Source of the DNA: Amorphochlora amoebiformis
Taxonomy: Eukaryota; Cercozoa; Chlorarachniophyceae
Direction: 5' to 3'
DNA length: 64,000 nt
NCBI GenBank assembly: GCA_054601695.1
Contig: BAAHQB010000071.1
Span: 496,001 to 560,000, forward strand
Translations under genes and position numbers: made by a program
Notes under the pieces: model-generated
Told to the model about the DNA's origin: nothing
Seen by the model: only the letters and a program-made list of their open reading frames with translations
Database searches by the model: none
Part shown: piece after piece, positions 1 to 63,807 of the stretch
How the letters are laid out: each line of letters starts with the position of its first letter
Position numbering within the stretch: the stretch's first letter is position 1

Positions 1-1204
1 GTATATTTATATATGTCACGCGGTAATTAATGCAAACTTAGTGTTTACTATAGAGAGAGAGAGTAATCCAACCCATGGTTTACTCAACTTTACTGTGATG
101 CCTCACCAAGCCAACCATAGTACCTCATTCGAATACATAATTCGACTTACCTGGCACGCCAGCGAAGTGTAGCTCCCTAGCAGGTGATCAATTAGGCCTG
201 GTTGGTATGGTGGAGCAGGGCATTGCACAGTTTGCACTACGCCGCTGTGAAGCTGTAGTGGATGGGATAAATCTCATGCACAGTGCATAATTTATGGTAG
301 AGGGGTTGTGCGCTCTGCGCCGACCCCGCACAAATGAAAATACAGTTCGTAGACATACGGAGGCTTATGATCGATCACGCTTGGAAGTTGGAAATGTCCA
401 TGGTAAATTGGTATCCCATAATGGAAAATGCCATGGAGAAATATGTACATGTTGCCTTTAGAACATTTCCGGATCTTCACACACGGGTTCGCTTCAGAAC
501 GCATTACTTTTTCGCCTTTTACTAAAAAGTACCGTGGAGCGGATCACTCAATGTGATCTCGAGTTTTTGGAATTGATTTCTCAACTTACAATTTGAATGC
601 ACGAGGTATTATTAATATTTAGATGCTAAACTGCGGACCTGCGGTTTCCGACCGACACGTGTCTTGGTTGCATGGACTATTAGAGGTTTTAGAAGAGACC
701 AGCGTCGTCAACATGGGGGTCATCGGATCGGTTAGACCCATCTCGGTTTTGGGATAGAGAGGCAGGGAGTATGATGGTATTCAGATGATTTTCCACACTG
801 AGTCAGATGGAACACAAAGGTGATGTTTACTGGTGTTTTTGGGCGATACGCAGAGAGTAATTCTAGCCTGAGCAAAGGCCGGAACTTAGGAGGCAAATTA
901 GAGGCGAAGCAAACGTTGTCACTGTATCTGAAAGTGTTTGAACCTACGATGGGTGCGTTGGTGGCGCCGAGTTGATAATGCTCGGGATCGCAAACCCCAA
1001 CGTGTGCGTGTGTGTGCATGCGAACGCATTTTGTGAGCATGCGAACGCATTTTGTGAGCATGAGAACACATTTTATACGCGCCTTTCAGGAACAGCTTTC
1101 ATGAGATCGAGGTCCAAAAAATAATCATTTCATGTTCTTCCCCGCATGTACACTTAAAATTGATTCTTTATGTGGTTAGTTAATCAAGCAAGTATGGTAC
1201 ATCA
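1..1204. other. Upstream region, no firm gene
   Basis: Ordinary-composition DNA before the SDR start codon. Open frames exist on both strands (334-525 plus, 63 codons from ATG; 732-1061 minus, 109 codons), but none shows a recognisable domain. The plus frame at 334-525 reads like protein (DIRRLMIDHAWKLEMSM near its start) and could be a last exon of an upstream gene. I cannot support this with splice phase, so it is left unannotated. Confidence 0.35.
1017..1076. repeat. 21-bp tandem repeat, about 3 copies
   Basis: The unit gcatgcgaacgcattttgtga occurs nearly three times in a row, the last copy with changes. It lies about 130 bp upstream of the proposed SDR start codon. No function is inferred. 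Confidence 0.7.
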
Positions 1205-12523
<11,319 letters not shown>

Positions 12524-12731
12524 AACTCTGAATTCTACCCGGTGTGTGTTTACTTAGATGATTTTGGCTAAATATGTAATTCAGAGTGAGATATTCCAAC
12601 TTCAGATGGACTAGAAAATTGTCTCTAGTGTGTCTCTGTTGCTTTAGTGTCACATCGGATGTTTAATTTAAATTTATGTTCATAATCACCGTGCTGACGC
12701 AAAGTATTTAGATTGAAGTTGAGTCATTGAC

Positions 12732-12790
<59 letters not shown>

Positions 12791-13111
12791 TATATATCAA
12801 GTTTATTTACAAACTCTGTATACGATTATGAATAATTTTATAGCACAATAATCTTGATTATTTAAACTACTCTAGTACTAACAATCAATGATATTAGTGT
12901 AGTAATATAATACTAGCGCCAGCTCTAATTATTATAATTATGTAATTATATAATTACACAACACAACGCATATCCTGATATTATATCATAGCAATGATGT
13001 TGTGTGATTGATTATACTGCCTATACTATCATATTATTATATATTTAAATATTTTTTTTATATATATATTTTTATATATATGGTGAATATTTGCGCTGTG
13101 CTAGATGATTA

Positions 13112-13155
<44 letters not shown>

Positions 13156-13202
13156 GGATGATCATCGATTATCACATATTATCATTGATAATATGAATAC
13201 AT

Positions 13203-13239
<37 letters not shown>

Positions 13240-13267
13240 CTATATGAGCTAGACTCAGCTAGTGTTA
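12524..13267. other. Intergenic region between convergent genes
   Basis: AT-rich DNA with (TA)n at 12730-12787, 13118-13150 and 13205-13232. It holds the 3' flanks of the SDR gene (plus) and LSM8 (minus). No ORF or RNA gene recognised. Confidence 0.6.
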
Positions 13268-13919
13268 CTAGTGCACCACAGGCTTTAGGGTTTCCCCCTT
13301 CACTTTTGAATAGTCGATTCTTATATCCTCATCCTCGTCAACCTCGCCAATCACCGCTCTGAGATGGGAGGAACACAAACATATCACTTCACCGTGTTTC
13401 TAAGGGGAACTCGATAGCTGTCTTATGTATAGGCGAATATATACCCAAAACATCTTTTAGGGAATGTGACAAATATGGGGAAAGTGTTTTGTTTCCCCCC
13501 AAGGCCAAAGCTGAAGTGATACATGGGGCAAGCGACAATCATACGTACACAAAGAAAGGAAGGATCGAGAAAGGAGGGGCAACAGGTGGAGGTACGTACA
13601 CGTTGTCTCCGCGGATGATGTACAATCCTAGAACCACTTGCTCGACGCCTGAGTCCGGGGCGAAAACTCTCTCGTGGCAATCCTCGAGGATAATGTTGAT
13701 GCACTGGTCGTATCCCTTCAGGACACCCTGGAATTGTGAACTGATTAAGAAAGGACAGGAATGCCGTGGGCTTTATGAGAATTCTTTCACCACTATATTC
13801 CTTCCGTCATTCGTGATGACATTTACGATCTCTGCACATACAACATTAGTCAGAAAACGAACTCAGAGCGTCATGAAGAGATTATTACGGTCAACGTAGC
13901 CCTCCAAAGAGGACGCCAT
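13268..13919 (-). CDS. LSM8, U6 snRNA-associated Sm-like protein, complete, 4 exons, 96 aa
   Basis: Minus-strand exons: 13919-13889, 13831-13791, 13727-13600, 13358-13268. They sum to 291 nt with agreeing phases and ordinary GT-AG introns of 57-241 nt. The protein is 96 residues, the length of human LSm8. Seen: the N-terminal ITNDGRNIVG strand of Sm motif 1, then KGYDQCINIILEDCHERVF, and the Sm2 signature LGLYIIRGDNVAVIGEV, which separates LSm8 from other Lsm proteins. From established knowledge LSm8 joins LSm2-7 in the nuclear ring that binds the U6 snRNA 3' end. This is the only gene here whose introns are free of (TA)n expansion. A conserved splicing factor sits next to genes whose introns are loaded with decoy splice sites; that is context only. 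Confidence 0.95.
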
Positions 13920-14028
13920 CCGGACGCGTTCCGAGGTGCCAAAAGCCGATCTGTTGAATTCGTGGAAAGAAAAATTCGACATAATTATTTATTTATCGGC
14001 GTTTTTGAAATCCACATTTGAATCACCC

Positions 14029-14574
14029 ATGCGTGTCTTCCTGGCTGCTCTTGCGATCATCGCCTGCCTGGCTACCGACACGGCCCACCGACTGAGCAAA
14101 ATGCGCTCCGTTGCCAAATTTGACCCTGAAGGATGCCAAGCTAAGCTGAAAGAGGTTTGCGGGAACAGTAGGTCGCCGGAAGAGATGGGCCAGTGCGCCA
14201 CGGTCAGAACACAGTTAAAAATGCCTAGGGGAGAAAGCCACTGTCGAGGACGATAATATTTGTAAATTTAAGGGATTCTGCGAAATAGGGGTCGGAGAGA
14301 TGTGGCGAAAACTCACAACCCTGATTTAATTTTACAGACCAATGAGCAAAGTCTAGTCGCTGCCGGATGTTTAAGTCGCCAGACCGTCTCTATGTGCCGC
14401 ACAAAGGCTGAAACCATGTGCCCGGTCCCCCAGCAGGCTAACGTCGACCCGAAGGCTATCCTTGAGTGCCTAAACCAGCACAGGAGCCAGCTAGAGGAAG
14501 CTGGATGCCCGATCCCGCCCACGGCCCCAGAAGGACAGCAGGAGCAGGCGCAGGGTCAGCCTGCGCAGGCTTAG
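14029..14574 (+). CDS. Small secreted cysteine-rich protein, 2 exons, 136 aa
   Basis: Exons 14029-14202 and 14338-14574, phase 0 at the junction. The N-terminus MRVFLAALAIIACLA is a clear signal peptide. The mature part has paired cysteines (ECLNQHRSQLEEAGCP near the end) in predicted helices, in the style of GLG1-like Cys-rich repeats, and a Gln/Ala/Pro tail (QQEQAQGQPAQA). I do not recognise a specific family. The small ordinary intron (14203-14337) lacks TA repeats. Confidence 0.75.
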
Positions 14575-15508
<934 letters not shown>

Positions 15509-15900
15509 TCACGACTCTTCTGTATCGCTTCCACTCGTGAACTCATAATTTCGTTTCATCGACATCGATGAAGGTAATAAGTGATTCTTTTTATGGGAAC
15601 GCCGTCTAGGGCGTAGTCCAGGTGTACGTCGACGAGAGCGAGGGGTAATCAAGGCTCCCTCTCGTACGTGCGAACTCCTTTTGCTCTTGCCGTCGACGTT
15701 ATAGACTCGTGACTGTCCCACCGTGAAGGTCTTCTTGCCCATTTTTGCTTTATTGTTGGCGACGTAGAATCCATACTCGTGTTTTGTGACCTCGGGATTA
15801 ATCTTTGTATCCCTCAGCGAAAGGCTGGCAAGCGTGTAAGTGTCACAGAAGGATGGCATGCGACCCAGACGCGTCTTTTTCGGATCTCGTGAGATAGAAC
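15509..15900 (-). CDS. Partial gene, unrecognised basic protein
   Basis: The minus-strand open frame has no ATG near its 5' end but has a good acceptor (rc ttcacatcag) ending at 15901, so it is probably an internal or terminal exon. It reads GSISRDPKKTRLGRMPSF at the start, has a central KHEYGFYVANNKAKMGKK, then an Arg-rich stretch (RSRRRTPGLRPRRRSHKK) and ends SGSDTEES. The Arg-rich part may instead be intron, because a GTACGAG donor lies just before it. The N-terminal exons, expected toward 16.5 kb, were not identified. Confidence 0.45.
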
Positions 15901-15913
15901 CTGATGTGAACAC

Positions 15914-39022
<23,109 letters not shown>

Positions 39023-39274
39023 CAGGAAGGCTTGAATGCAAGCATAAAGGGCGTCAGGTGTAATCCAGAAGCAGTGCTAAATGTATATTTGCTGATTCAG
39101 GTATTCATATCATTAGACGCTGTTTTTCACTATGTTCAGCTTAACTCTGGTAACTTGTTCGAATGGGGTATGTATGATAGGGGGGCATCAATAGATGACT
39201 ATTGGCTATATTGTATTGTTCTTATTGTACTACCTTGACTACAGTGAAAGCAACTTAAAACTTCTTTTTTTTGC

Positions 39275-39310
<36 letters not shown>

Positions 39311-39457
39311 CATTAAAAATTCATTACCTGCATACATGTACAGTATTCTAGAACTAGGCCGAGATGAGAGGGAGGGCGGAAGTGAAGGTTTTAGTACTAC
39401 ATGTGAGAGAGTCTAGCTACTATTCTAGCCTAAGCACGTCATCGTAGCGGTCGCTAG

Positions 39458-39570
39458 GTCGTTCAGGGCGATGGCTTGAACGGTTCAGGGCGATGGCTTG
39501 AACGGTTCAGGGCGATGGCTTGAACGGTTCAGGGCGACGGCTTGAACGGTTCAGGGCGATGGCTTGAACG
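39458..39570 (+). repeat. 22-bp tandem repeat, 5 copies
   Basis: The unit gttcagggcgatggcttgaac (one base more per copy) is repeated five times. The last copy runs into a sequence open on both strands. By analogy with the rest of the window it may be an exon-edge echo with the acceptor gttcag, but no assembled gene confirms this. Confidence 0.8.
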
Positions 39571-39732
39571 CAGAGACTCGTGTGTTCATATGTTTCAATG
39601 ACTCCCATATCTCCGAAGGAGGTGGTGGTTTTTTCTAAGCGATGGAATTTTTTTTTTTTTTTTTTAGATGTATGTATAATATAGATAATGGAGATGATAT
39701 ATACTATGTTTTATAATCATGGTGTATACATT

Positions 39733-39772
<40 letters not shown>

Positions 39773-39840
39773 TAATAAAGTTCGCCCTCAAAGGCCAAGG
39801 CATATGAGTATGAAGAGAAGACATATATAAATACGGACGC

Positions 39841-39880
<40 letters not shown>

Positions 39881-39955
39881 GTATGTATGTATCATGATAT
39901 ATTTATCTATAATACATATATATATATATATATATATTGTTATATATACAAAAAT

Positions 39956-39999
<44 letters not shown>

Positions 40000-40061
40000 A
40001 TATATTTATATATATATATATATCTATATGTGTGTGTATATATATATATATATTACATGCG

Positions 40062-40112
<51 letters not shown>

Positions 40113-40153
40113 AATAAATATATATGTATATATTATATACTCAGATATATATG

Positions 40154-40184
<31 letters not shown>

Positions 40185-40384
40185 ATATACTCATATAAAT
40201 ATATATACATATATAGTATATATGTATATATATGTATATGTATAATATATATATATATATATATATATTATATTACGTACATAAACATATGTATATATTT
40301 ATATATGTATATATATAGCATTATATACAACAGTACATATGCACATATACATATATATATATATATATATATTAATCTCATAAC

Positions 40385-40503
40385 ATATGTAACTACTCTT
40401 TTTCTCGCCCGCAAAGGTTGAGGCCTATGAATAGGAACAGACGAGCATATCTCTCGCGTAAACGTAACTAATGATTCGTGTGTTGGCGATGGAGAACCAT
40501 CAG
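40385..40503 (-). CDS. Candidate internal exon, unrecognised
   Basis: Minus-strand 39-codon frame between an acceptor (rc gacatcag) and a GTTATG donor. It contains [19 protein letters not shown] and [14 protein letters not shown] diverged copy of its 3' part lies at 39779-39828, as expected for an exon-edge echo. No partner exon was joined with confidence. Confidence 0.3.
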
Positions 40504-40523
40504 CTGATGTCAAATTATATATT

Positions 40524-40572
<49 letters not shown>

Positions 40573-40637
40573 ATATATATATATATGTATATGTATATAT
40601 ATGTATATATATATATAGTGTATGTGTATATATATTG

Positions 40638-40690
40638 TTAGCGCAGTGGTATAGTAGATGGTAGTCCAGAGTTCGATTCAAGTCCGTTTG
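40638..40690 (+). other. tRNA-like sequence (A box and B box)
   Basis: gttagcgcagtggtatagta resembles a D-arm/A box, and gagttcgattcaagtcc about 32 bases later resembles a T-arm/B box. A full cloverleaf cannot be drawn, so this is at most a tRNA relic or SINE head. Confidence 0.3.
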
Positions 40691-40889
40691 AATTATGACA
40701 AATGATTATAGATAACTTCTTGCGCTAGTCGGATACTTCCTTTCTTCCTCCGGAACCGTATGGGTTCCGAGAATTTCCTGGGTTCCGAGTATTGTGCTAC
40801 TACTCGTATACTCTAAGGAACTGACGGTAGTCTAGCCAGCCGCCGCGTAGTTAACTAGCTATAGGTTCCGCGCTAGCTCTACATGCTGT

Positions 40890-40993
<104 letters not shown>

Positions 40994-41076
40994 GTATGTA
41001 TGTATATATATATATATGTATGTACGCATATGTATATATATATATGTATATACATATGTGAGTGTATATTATACGT

Positions 41077-41166
<90 letters not shown>

Positions 41167-41213
41167 AATATATATATATATATACACATATGTACTATGT
41201 ATAGATCTGTACA

Positions 41214-41320
<107 letters not shown>

Positions 41321-41359
41321 CATGTATTAATTATATAAATATAGATTATATATACATAC

Positions 41360-41407
<48 letters not shown>

Positions 41408-41444
41408 ATATATATATATATATATTACATTTATACATATGTTA

Positions 41445-41476
<32 letters not shown>

Positions 41477-41537
41477 CATATATATTATAGAATACATATA
41501 TATATATATACATATATATGTGTATATATATTAGATT

Positions 41538-41569
<32 letters not shown>

Positions 41570-41692
41570 CTGATATATATATTGATATTAAGAAAGTAGT
41601 TACTTGTAATAGTGCAGATCGTTTCCGCTGAAGAACTTGTGTCTGGAAGATATTATACATATATATATATATATATAAATATATGTATATAT

Positions 41693-41807
<115 letters not shown>

Positions 41808-42023
41808 AATATTATATAAAGTATATACAACATATATACATATATACATATATACATATACTGTCTACGTTCGTCCTCTCTCTCTGTACCTCCTCTTTCT
41901 CTCTGTATCTATATATATATATATATATATAGATATATATATATATATTATATATATTATATATATATATATATATGTATAAATATATATACCTATATGT
42001 GTGTGTCTGTGTGTGTATATTTA

Positions 42024-42072
<49 letters not shown>

Positions 42073-42122
42073 TGTATATATATGATCTGTGTGTGTATAT
42101 TTATGCACATATATATATATTA

Positions 42123-42156
<34 letters not shown>

Positions 42157-42174
42157 ATGTATACATGTTATATG

Positions 42175-42218
<44 letters not shown>

Positions 42219-42299
42219 GGATATATATATATATACTGTATACATATATTTGTATATGATTTCTGTCTCTCTATTGTTATATTGTATTACGTTATGCCA

Positions 42300-43010
42300 T
42301 TTATATCATATCAAACCATAATATTAGATTATACCAAATCATATATTATGCTATATATCATATCATATTGTGCTATATTATCATATCAAACCATAATATT
42401 AGATTATACAAAATCATATATTATGCTATATATCATATCATATTGTGCTATATTATCATATCAAACCATAATATTAGATTATACCAAATCATATATTATG
42501 CTATATATCATATCATATTGTGCTATATTATCATATCAAACCATAATATTAGATTATACCAAATCATATATTATGCCACATATCATATCATATTGTGCTA
42601 TATTATCATATCAAACCATAATATTAGATTATACCAAATCATATATTATGTTATATATCATATCATATTGTGCTATATTATCATATCATATTGTGCTATA
42701 TTATCATATCAAACCATAATATTAGATTATACCAAATCATATATTATGTTATATATCATATCATATTGTGCTATATTATCATATCAAACCATAATATTAG
42801 ATTATACCAAATCATATATTATGTTATATATCATATTATATTGTGCTATATTATCATATCAAACCATAATATTAGATTATACCAAATCATATGTTATGCT
42901 ATATATCATATCATATTGTGCTATATTATCATATCAAACCATAATATTAGATTATACCAAATCATATATTATGTTATATATCATATCATATTGTGCTATA
43001 TGTAATATAT
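42300..43010 (+). repeat. 75-bp satellite, about 9.5 copies
   Basis: The unit holds atcatatcaaaccataatat, tagattataccaaatcatat and attatg(c/t)tatatatcatat, then catattgtgctatatt. Because 75 is a multiple of 3, all three plus frames repeat every 25 residues; one runs 277 codons. Copy-to-copy differences are few, and one copy near 42680 carries an extra 27-bp partial duplication. Composition and lack of codon structure argue against coding. Confidence 0.93.
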
Positions 43011-43126
43011 TACCATACTACTATGTAAAATTAGATTACGTTATATTCACCGTTATATCCCAATGTGTAATGTTATTTTATTATAGTACATGGTATTATT
43101 TTATTACATATACTATATACATATAT

Positions 43127-43177
<51 letters not shown>

Positions 43178-43263
43178 TTATATGTATATATATATATATG
43201 AACGTTACCTCTGGATGTGATCATTCTCGTCTACTTCGTATACTAAGTACTGTTGTTGCTATA

Positions 43264-43316
<53 letters not shown>

Positions 43317-43508
43317 CATATATATACATATATATACATTAAATACAAATATATACATATATATAGATATACATATTTATAAATATACGTCTATATATAG
43401 ATAACATATACCTCTAAAAGTCCCCAACAACCGCTAAATCTAAAACTCCCCTATCTCACAAACACACACCCACACACACACACACATCACTTCCATGCAA
43501 TCACCAAG

Positions 43509-43796
43509 TGCACCCAACTGTATTCCAACCTCGAAAACCATCTGAACAATCTCTTTGTCTTCCTCACACACATCCACTCCTTCTCTTCTTCCTCGAATCC
43601 CATGTTGCAAAATCAAAAACCCACTCCAGCCCCTCTCAAATCTCGTCTCCGTACCTCGATTCAGATTCTAGGATTCTTTCAAGATGCGGGAAACAAATCG
43701 AATAGGTCGTCAACACCACCTCTGGATTCCCTTCTCTCTTCTCAATTGGGTCAATTCACCGCGCAAATGAGGCATGAGATCTTAAATTTGTTTTGA
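43509..43796 (+). CDS. Terminal exon of an unidentified plus-strand gene
   Basis: A 96-codon frame in non-repetitive DNA, open from an acceptor-like caccaag to TGA at 43796. It includes YSNLENHLNNLFVFLTHIH, a Ser/Pro-rich linker, and an amphipathic C-terminus (SQLGQFTAQMRHEILNLF). No family is recognised and no upstream exon could be joined. The first residues are uncertain because the pyrimidine tract before 43509 is (CA)n-like. A translation start at 43602 is an alternative. Confidence 0.4.
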   Translation, partial: CTQLYSNLENHLNNLFVFLTHIHSFSSSSNPMLQNQKPTPAPLKSRLRTSIQILGFFQDAGNKSNRSSTPPLDSLLSSQLGQFTAQMRHEILNLF

Positions 43797-44054
43797 GCGA
43801 TAACAAAATAGTGCATTGCTTTAAGCATTTCGTTGGCTAAATAATTCGGCTAGCTTAAGAACTTGGGGAAGTGTTAATTATAGAGGTAGGCTTATTTAGA
43901 AGATTTTGAATAGAGTGGGCTAAGGTCGATGGCAGCATCGAAGGCTATTCGAAGTCGAAAATAAGACTAGAGGGTTTGGGTTATCTGTAAAACTCGTGTA
44001 TATTCAGACAACTAGATGACTGTTGGGAAATAGTGTGGGTGGGTGTGGTGTTCA

Positions 44055-44120
<66 letters not shown>

Positions 44121-44129
44121 TGTTTTTGT

Positions 44130-44176
<47 letters not shown>

Positions 44177-44261
44177 TATATGTATATATATATGTGTGTG
44201 TGTGTGATAACATATATGTTGCATGTTGTTGTAGCGTCTTCTTCAGTAGAAGTGTGGGGTA

Positions 44262-44333
<72 letters not shown>

Positions 44334-44336
44334 GTT

Positions 44337-44437
<101 letters not shown>

Positions 44438-44447
44438 CATACATAAA

Positions 44448-44532
<85 letters not shown>

Positions 44533-44543
44533 ATATAAATATA

Positions 44544-44671
<128 letters not shown>

Positions 44672-44677
44672 TTATAT

Positions 44678-44721
<44 letters not shown>

Positions 44722-44955
44722 GTTATGTATGCGTGCAGGGTTCAGCATATTAGGTCGTAATATGTACATACATACATACACATGGGTGTATGTTATATAG
44801 ATAATATTATACAATACTACATATATATATATATACATATATGTATATATATATGTGTGTATATACATATTTATATATGAATGTATATCTAAATATATGT
44901 AAATATATATGTATATATATATATATATATGTACATATACATATATGTATATATA

Positions 44956-45005
<50 letters not shown>

Positions 45006-45134
45006 TATAAATATAATAGAAAGAGAGAAAAAAAGAAATATATAGAAATATAGAAATAAATATTGATATTATAATAATTGTTGTACAAATAGGTATATAA
45101 TACAAAACGTTAATTTATTACACACGCATGTTCA

Positions 45135-45193
<59 letters not shown>

Positions 45194-45288
45194 ATATTAT
45201 ACGCACATTTAATTAAATTTAGATATGTATGTAGAAATTATATATATATATATATATGTACAAATATATATTATATATATATAATACG

Positions 45289-45343
<55 letters not shown>

Positions 45344-45426
45344 TATTATATATTTATTTATTTTAATATTATAAATATATATATATATATATTATATATA
45401 TATATATATATATAAATATATATAAT

Positions 45427-45548
<122 letters not shown>

Positions 45549-45558
45549 ATATATATTA

Positions 45559-45617
<59 letters not shown>

Positions 45618-45982
45618 ATATATATACATATATATTATAGGTATAACTACATTTCCGTGATTATCCCGCGATATTTGTTTTCCATTCCCAGACCTCCGCA
45701 AAGCGAGTAGAAGCACACACAATGCCAAGAAAACACGACATTGTAGCCATGGCAGTGCGTCGATGAGTACTAGTCGAAGAATCAGTTAGACTACATCATG
45801 GTGTGTCTTCAACTTTGAGATGAAATGCATCCTGTATAACATGGCAGGCGAAGTTTAGGTAATTTTGTAGCTATGATATCATTATGTCGATAGAAGTGGG
45901 TGGACATATGTATGTATATATATATATATATATATATAAATATATGTATATATATGCACGTACTATGATATGTATTTTATAC

Positions 45983-46032
<50 letters not shown>

Positions 46033-46084
46033 GATGTATATGTGTATGTATATATATATATGTAAATATATAATATCAGGGATA

Positions 46085-46141
<57 letters not shown>

Positions 46142-46193
46142 TATGTTTTTTTTTTCATATATATTTACATATGCACACACCTAATTATATTTG

Positions 46194-46306
<113 letters not shown>

Positions 46307-46529
46307 GCATATACATACCAAGTTTTGAATTTTTTAATTCACTGAGGCCAGACCCTTGTAAGTATAAAGTTATGAATTTCTGAAATTCTCAAAGTCACAG
46401 CGGAAATACTGACCGCCATGCGAAGCGTCCGGTACGTACGACTAGTATCATAACACCACATCTATTAGGCGTAGCTACCCCACATGAGCTCCCATCTGCC
46501 ACTCCTATTCATCCATTAGACGCTGCTGG

Positions 46530-46609
<80 letters not shown>

Positions 46610-46750
46610 TATGTAGATGTGTGATGTCAGTCTAGTCAATCTGCTTAATTTTGTAGACCATCAAGCTTGTGCATATTATGATCATACTACATATATATAT
46701 ATATATATACCGTGATATACTAGATATGTACGTATATACAGGATATCATA

Positions 46751-46803
<53 letters not shown>

Positions 46804-46885
46804 TATATGCAGTTATTCCCCTTGATGGCCGCCTAAAGTTAGCAAAAACTCAAATCTTCAAGGAAAACACCCAAATCTCACCTTG

Positions 46886-46952
46886 GGCGGCTGGATTCGA
46901 ACCTGTCTTACTCTCTAACCGGTTACAACAGTATTCCACTGCACATGCCGCC
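46886..46952 (-). other. tRNA-like sequence, minus strand
   Basis: On the minus strand, ggcggc and gccgcc at the two ends could pair. A perfect B box ggttcgaatcc sits at the usual place, and gtgcagtgg resembles an A box. The T stem has a mismatch and no good anticodon arm is visible, so it is more likely a tRNA relic or tRNA-derived repeat than a working gene. Confidence 0.35.
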
Positions 46953-47239
46953 TATAACTAACAACAATGTTATCTTCCGTGTATGTCACGATATTCCGAC
47001 CCAAATAAAGCCGTTTCCCACCTTCACACTGGCTTCCCCCACTCCATGCCCCCAGTTTAAAACCTTCCCGCCAAAAAATAGCTCGACCCCCCCCCCCGTA
47101 GATTTTTCGCATTTATTACCACACACATCTAATTTTAGATTGATTCCGAGTGATTGTTACTCTTTTTTAAACTTCGGAGGGCTGTGGGAGGGGAAGCTGG
47201 TCCCCTCTGGCCAGCGACCATTGCACCCGCGATCGTGTG

Positions 47240-47302
47240 GTCACCTTTCGTGACAATAAGGTGTCACTTTTTGTGACAGTTGCGTGTCGTTTACAGTGAC
47301 AG
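47240..47302. repeat. Three tandem small hairpins
   Basis: gtcac-ctttc-gtgac, tgtcac-ttttt-gtgaca and a degenerate tgtcgt-ttaca-gtgaca follow each other at about 22-bp spacing. Confidence 0.7.
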
Positions 47303-47487
47303 ATGAATATAAAAAGAAACTGTACTAAGGATATTAAGCGATTATTTGTTTACTCTTTATGTTCTCTTTTATATGTTTATATGCGCTTACATTACAGGTT
47401 GTACACGCTCGTTATGAACTTTATTAGAGGTCTACGAGATTTCCTTTCAGGTGGAAGTACCTATTATTATTATTTTGCTTCACTAAG

Positions 47488-47667
47488 GCTGACTATGGTA
47501 TAATGTTGGGCACCTTCGCCCAAATCTATCCCAGCTCAGTCGGCTTCAAGGTGAGAGCCCAGGTGTCGGTGCCATGGGAGCTGAAAAAGCGTCCTCTCGC
47601 GATTTATGAAGAATTCAAACAATATTCAACCACCTTAGTGTTTATAAAATTGTACTTGCAAGCATAA
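47488..47667 (+). CDS. Terminal exon of an unidentified plus-strand gene
   Basis: A 59-codon frame from the acceptor cactaag to TAA at 47667, too short to stand out by length. It reads ADYGIMLGTFAQIYPSSVGF and ends FIKLYLQA, with KVRAQVSVPWELKKRPLAIY between. It looks like real protein but matches no family I know. An upstream exon may lie in 47303-47453 (acceptor cattacag at 47390s, reading LYTLVMNFIRGLRDFLS), though its phase does not fit without an extra exon. Confidence 0.4.
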   Translation, partial: ADYGIMLGTFAQIYPSSVGFKVRAQVSVPWELKKRPLAIYEEFKQYSTTLVFIKLYLQA

Positions 47668-63028
<15,361 letters not shown>

Positions 63029-63423
63029 CTAGACAAGAGAGTGGTTATGACGTGGATTTGGGTTTGGGTGAGGGTGTGATGAAAGGCGGGGAAAGGGAGG
63101 GCTTTTCGGGGGAGGGGGGAAGGGGGGGGGGGGGATGAGGAGGTGGAGATGTTGAGGGTGTGGGGGAGGATATGAGAGAGGAATCTGGGGGGGAGATATT
63201 ATTATTTGTATGTAATGTGTATATAATGTGTATATGTGGGTGTGTATGTATGTGTGGTGTGCATGGATGCATGTATTTAAGGGATGTATGGATGAAGATT
63301 ATTTAATGTATATAGTACGATTTGATGTATGTAGTACGGTTTTTTTTTTTAAGTCTAAATATGATATATCATATATATATATACACATACATATATATAT
63401 ATATATACATACATATGCAAACA

Positions 63424-63463
<40 letters not shown>

Positions 63464-63478
63464 TATTAGTATGTATTT

Positions 63479-63514
<36 letters not shown>

Positions 63515-63561
63515 GTTTACGTATATATACATATACATATATATATATGTATATGTGAGTG

Positions 63562-63599
<38 letters not shown>

Positions 63600-63752
63600 T
63601 GTGTGTATATATTGATATATTTGTACATTTGTATGTATATGTATACATGTATATGCTTCAATATATATTCATATGTATATATATGTGTATGTGTATGTAT
63701 GTGTGTATATATGTATTTATAATTTATACATGACATAATAAAATATATATAC

Positions 63753-63807
<55 letters not shown>

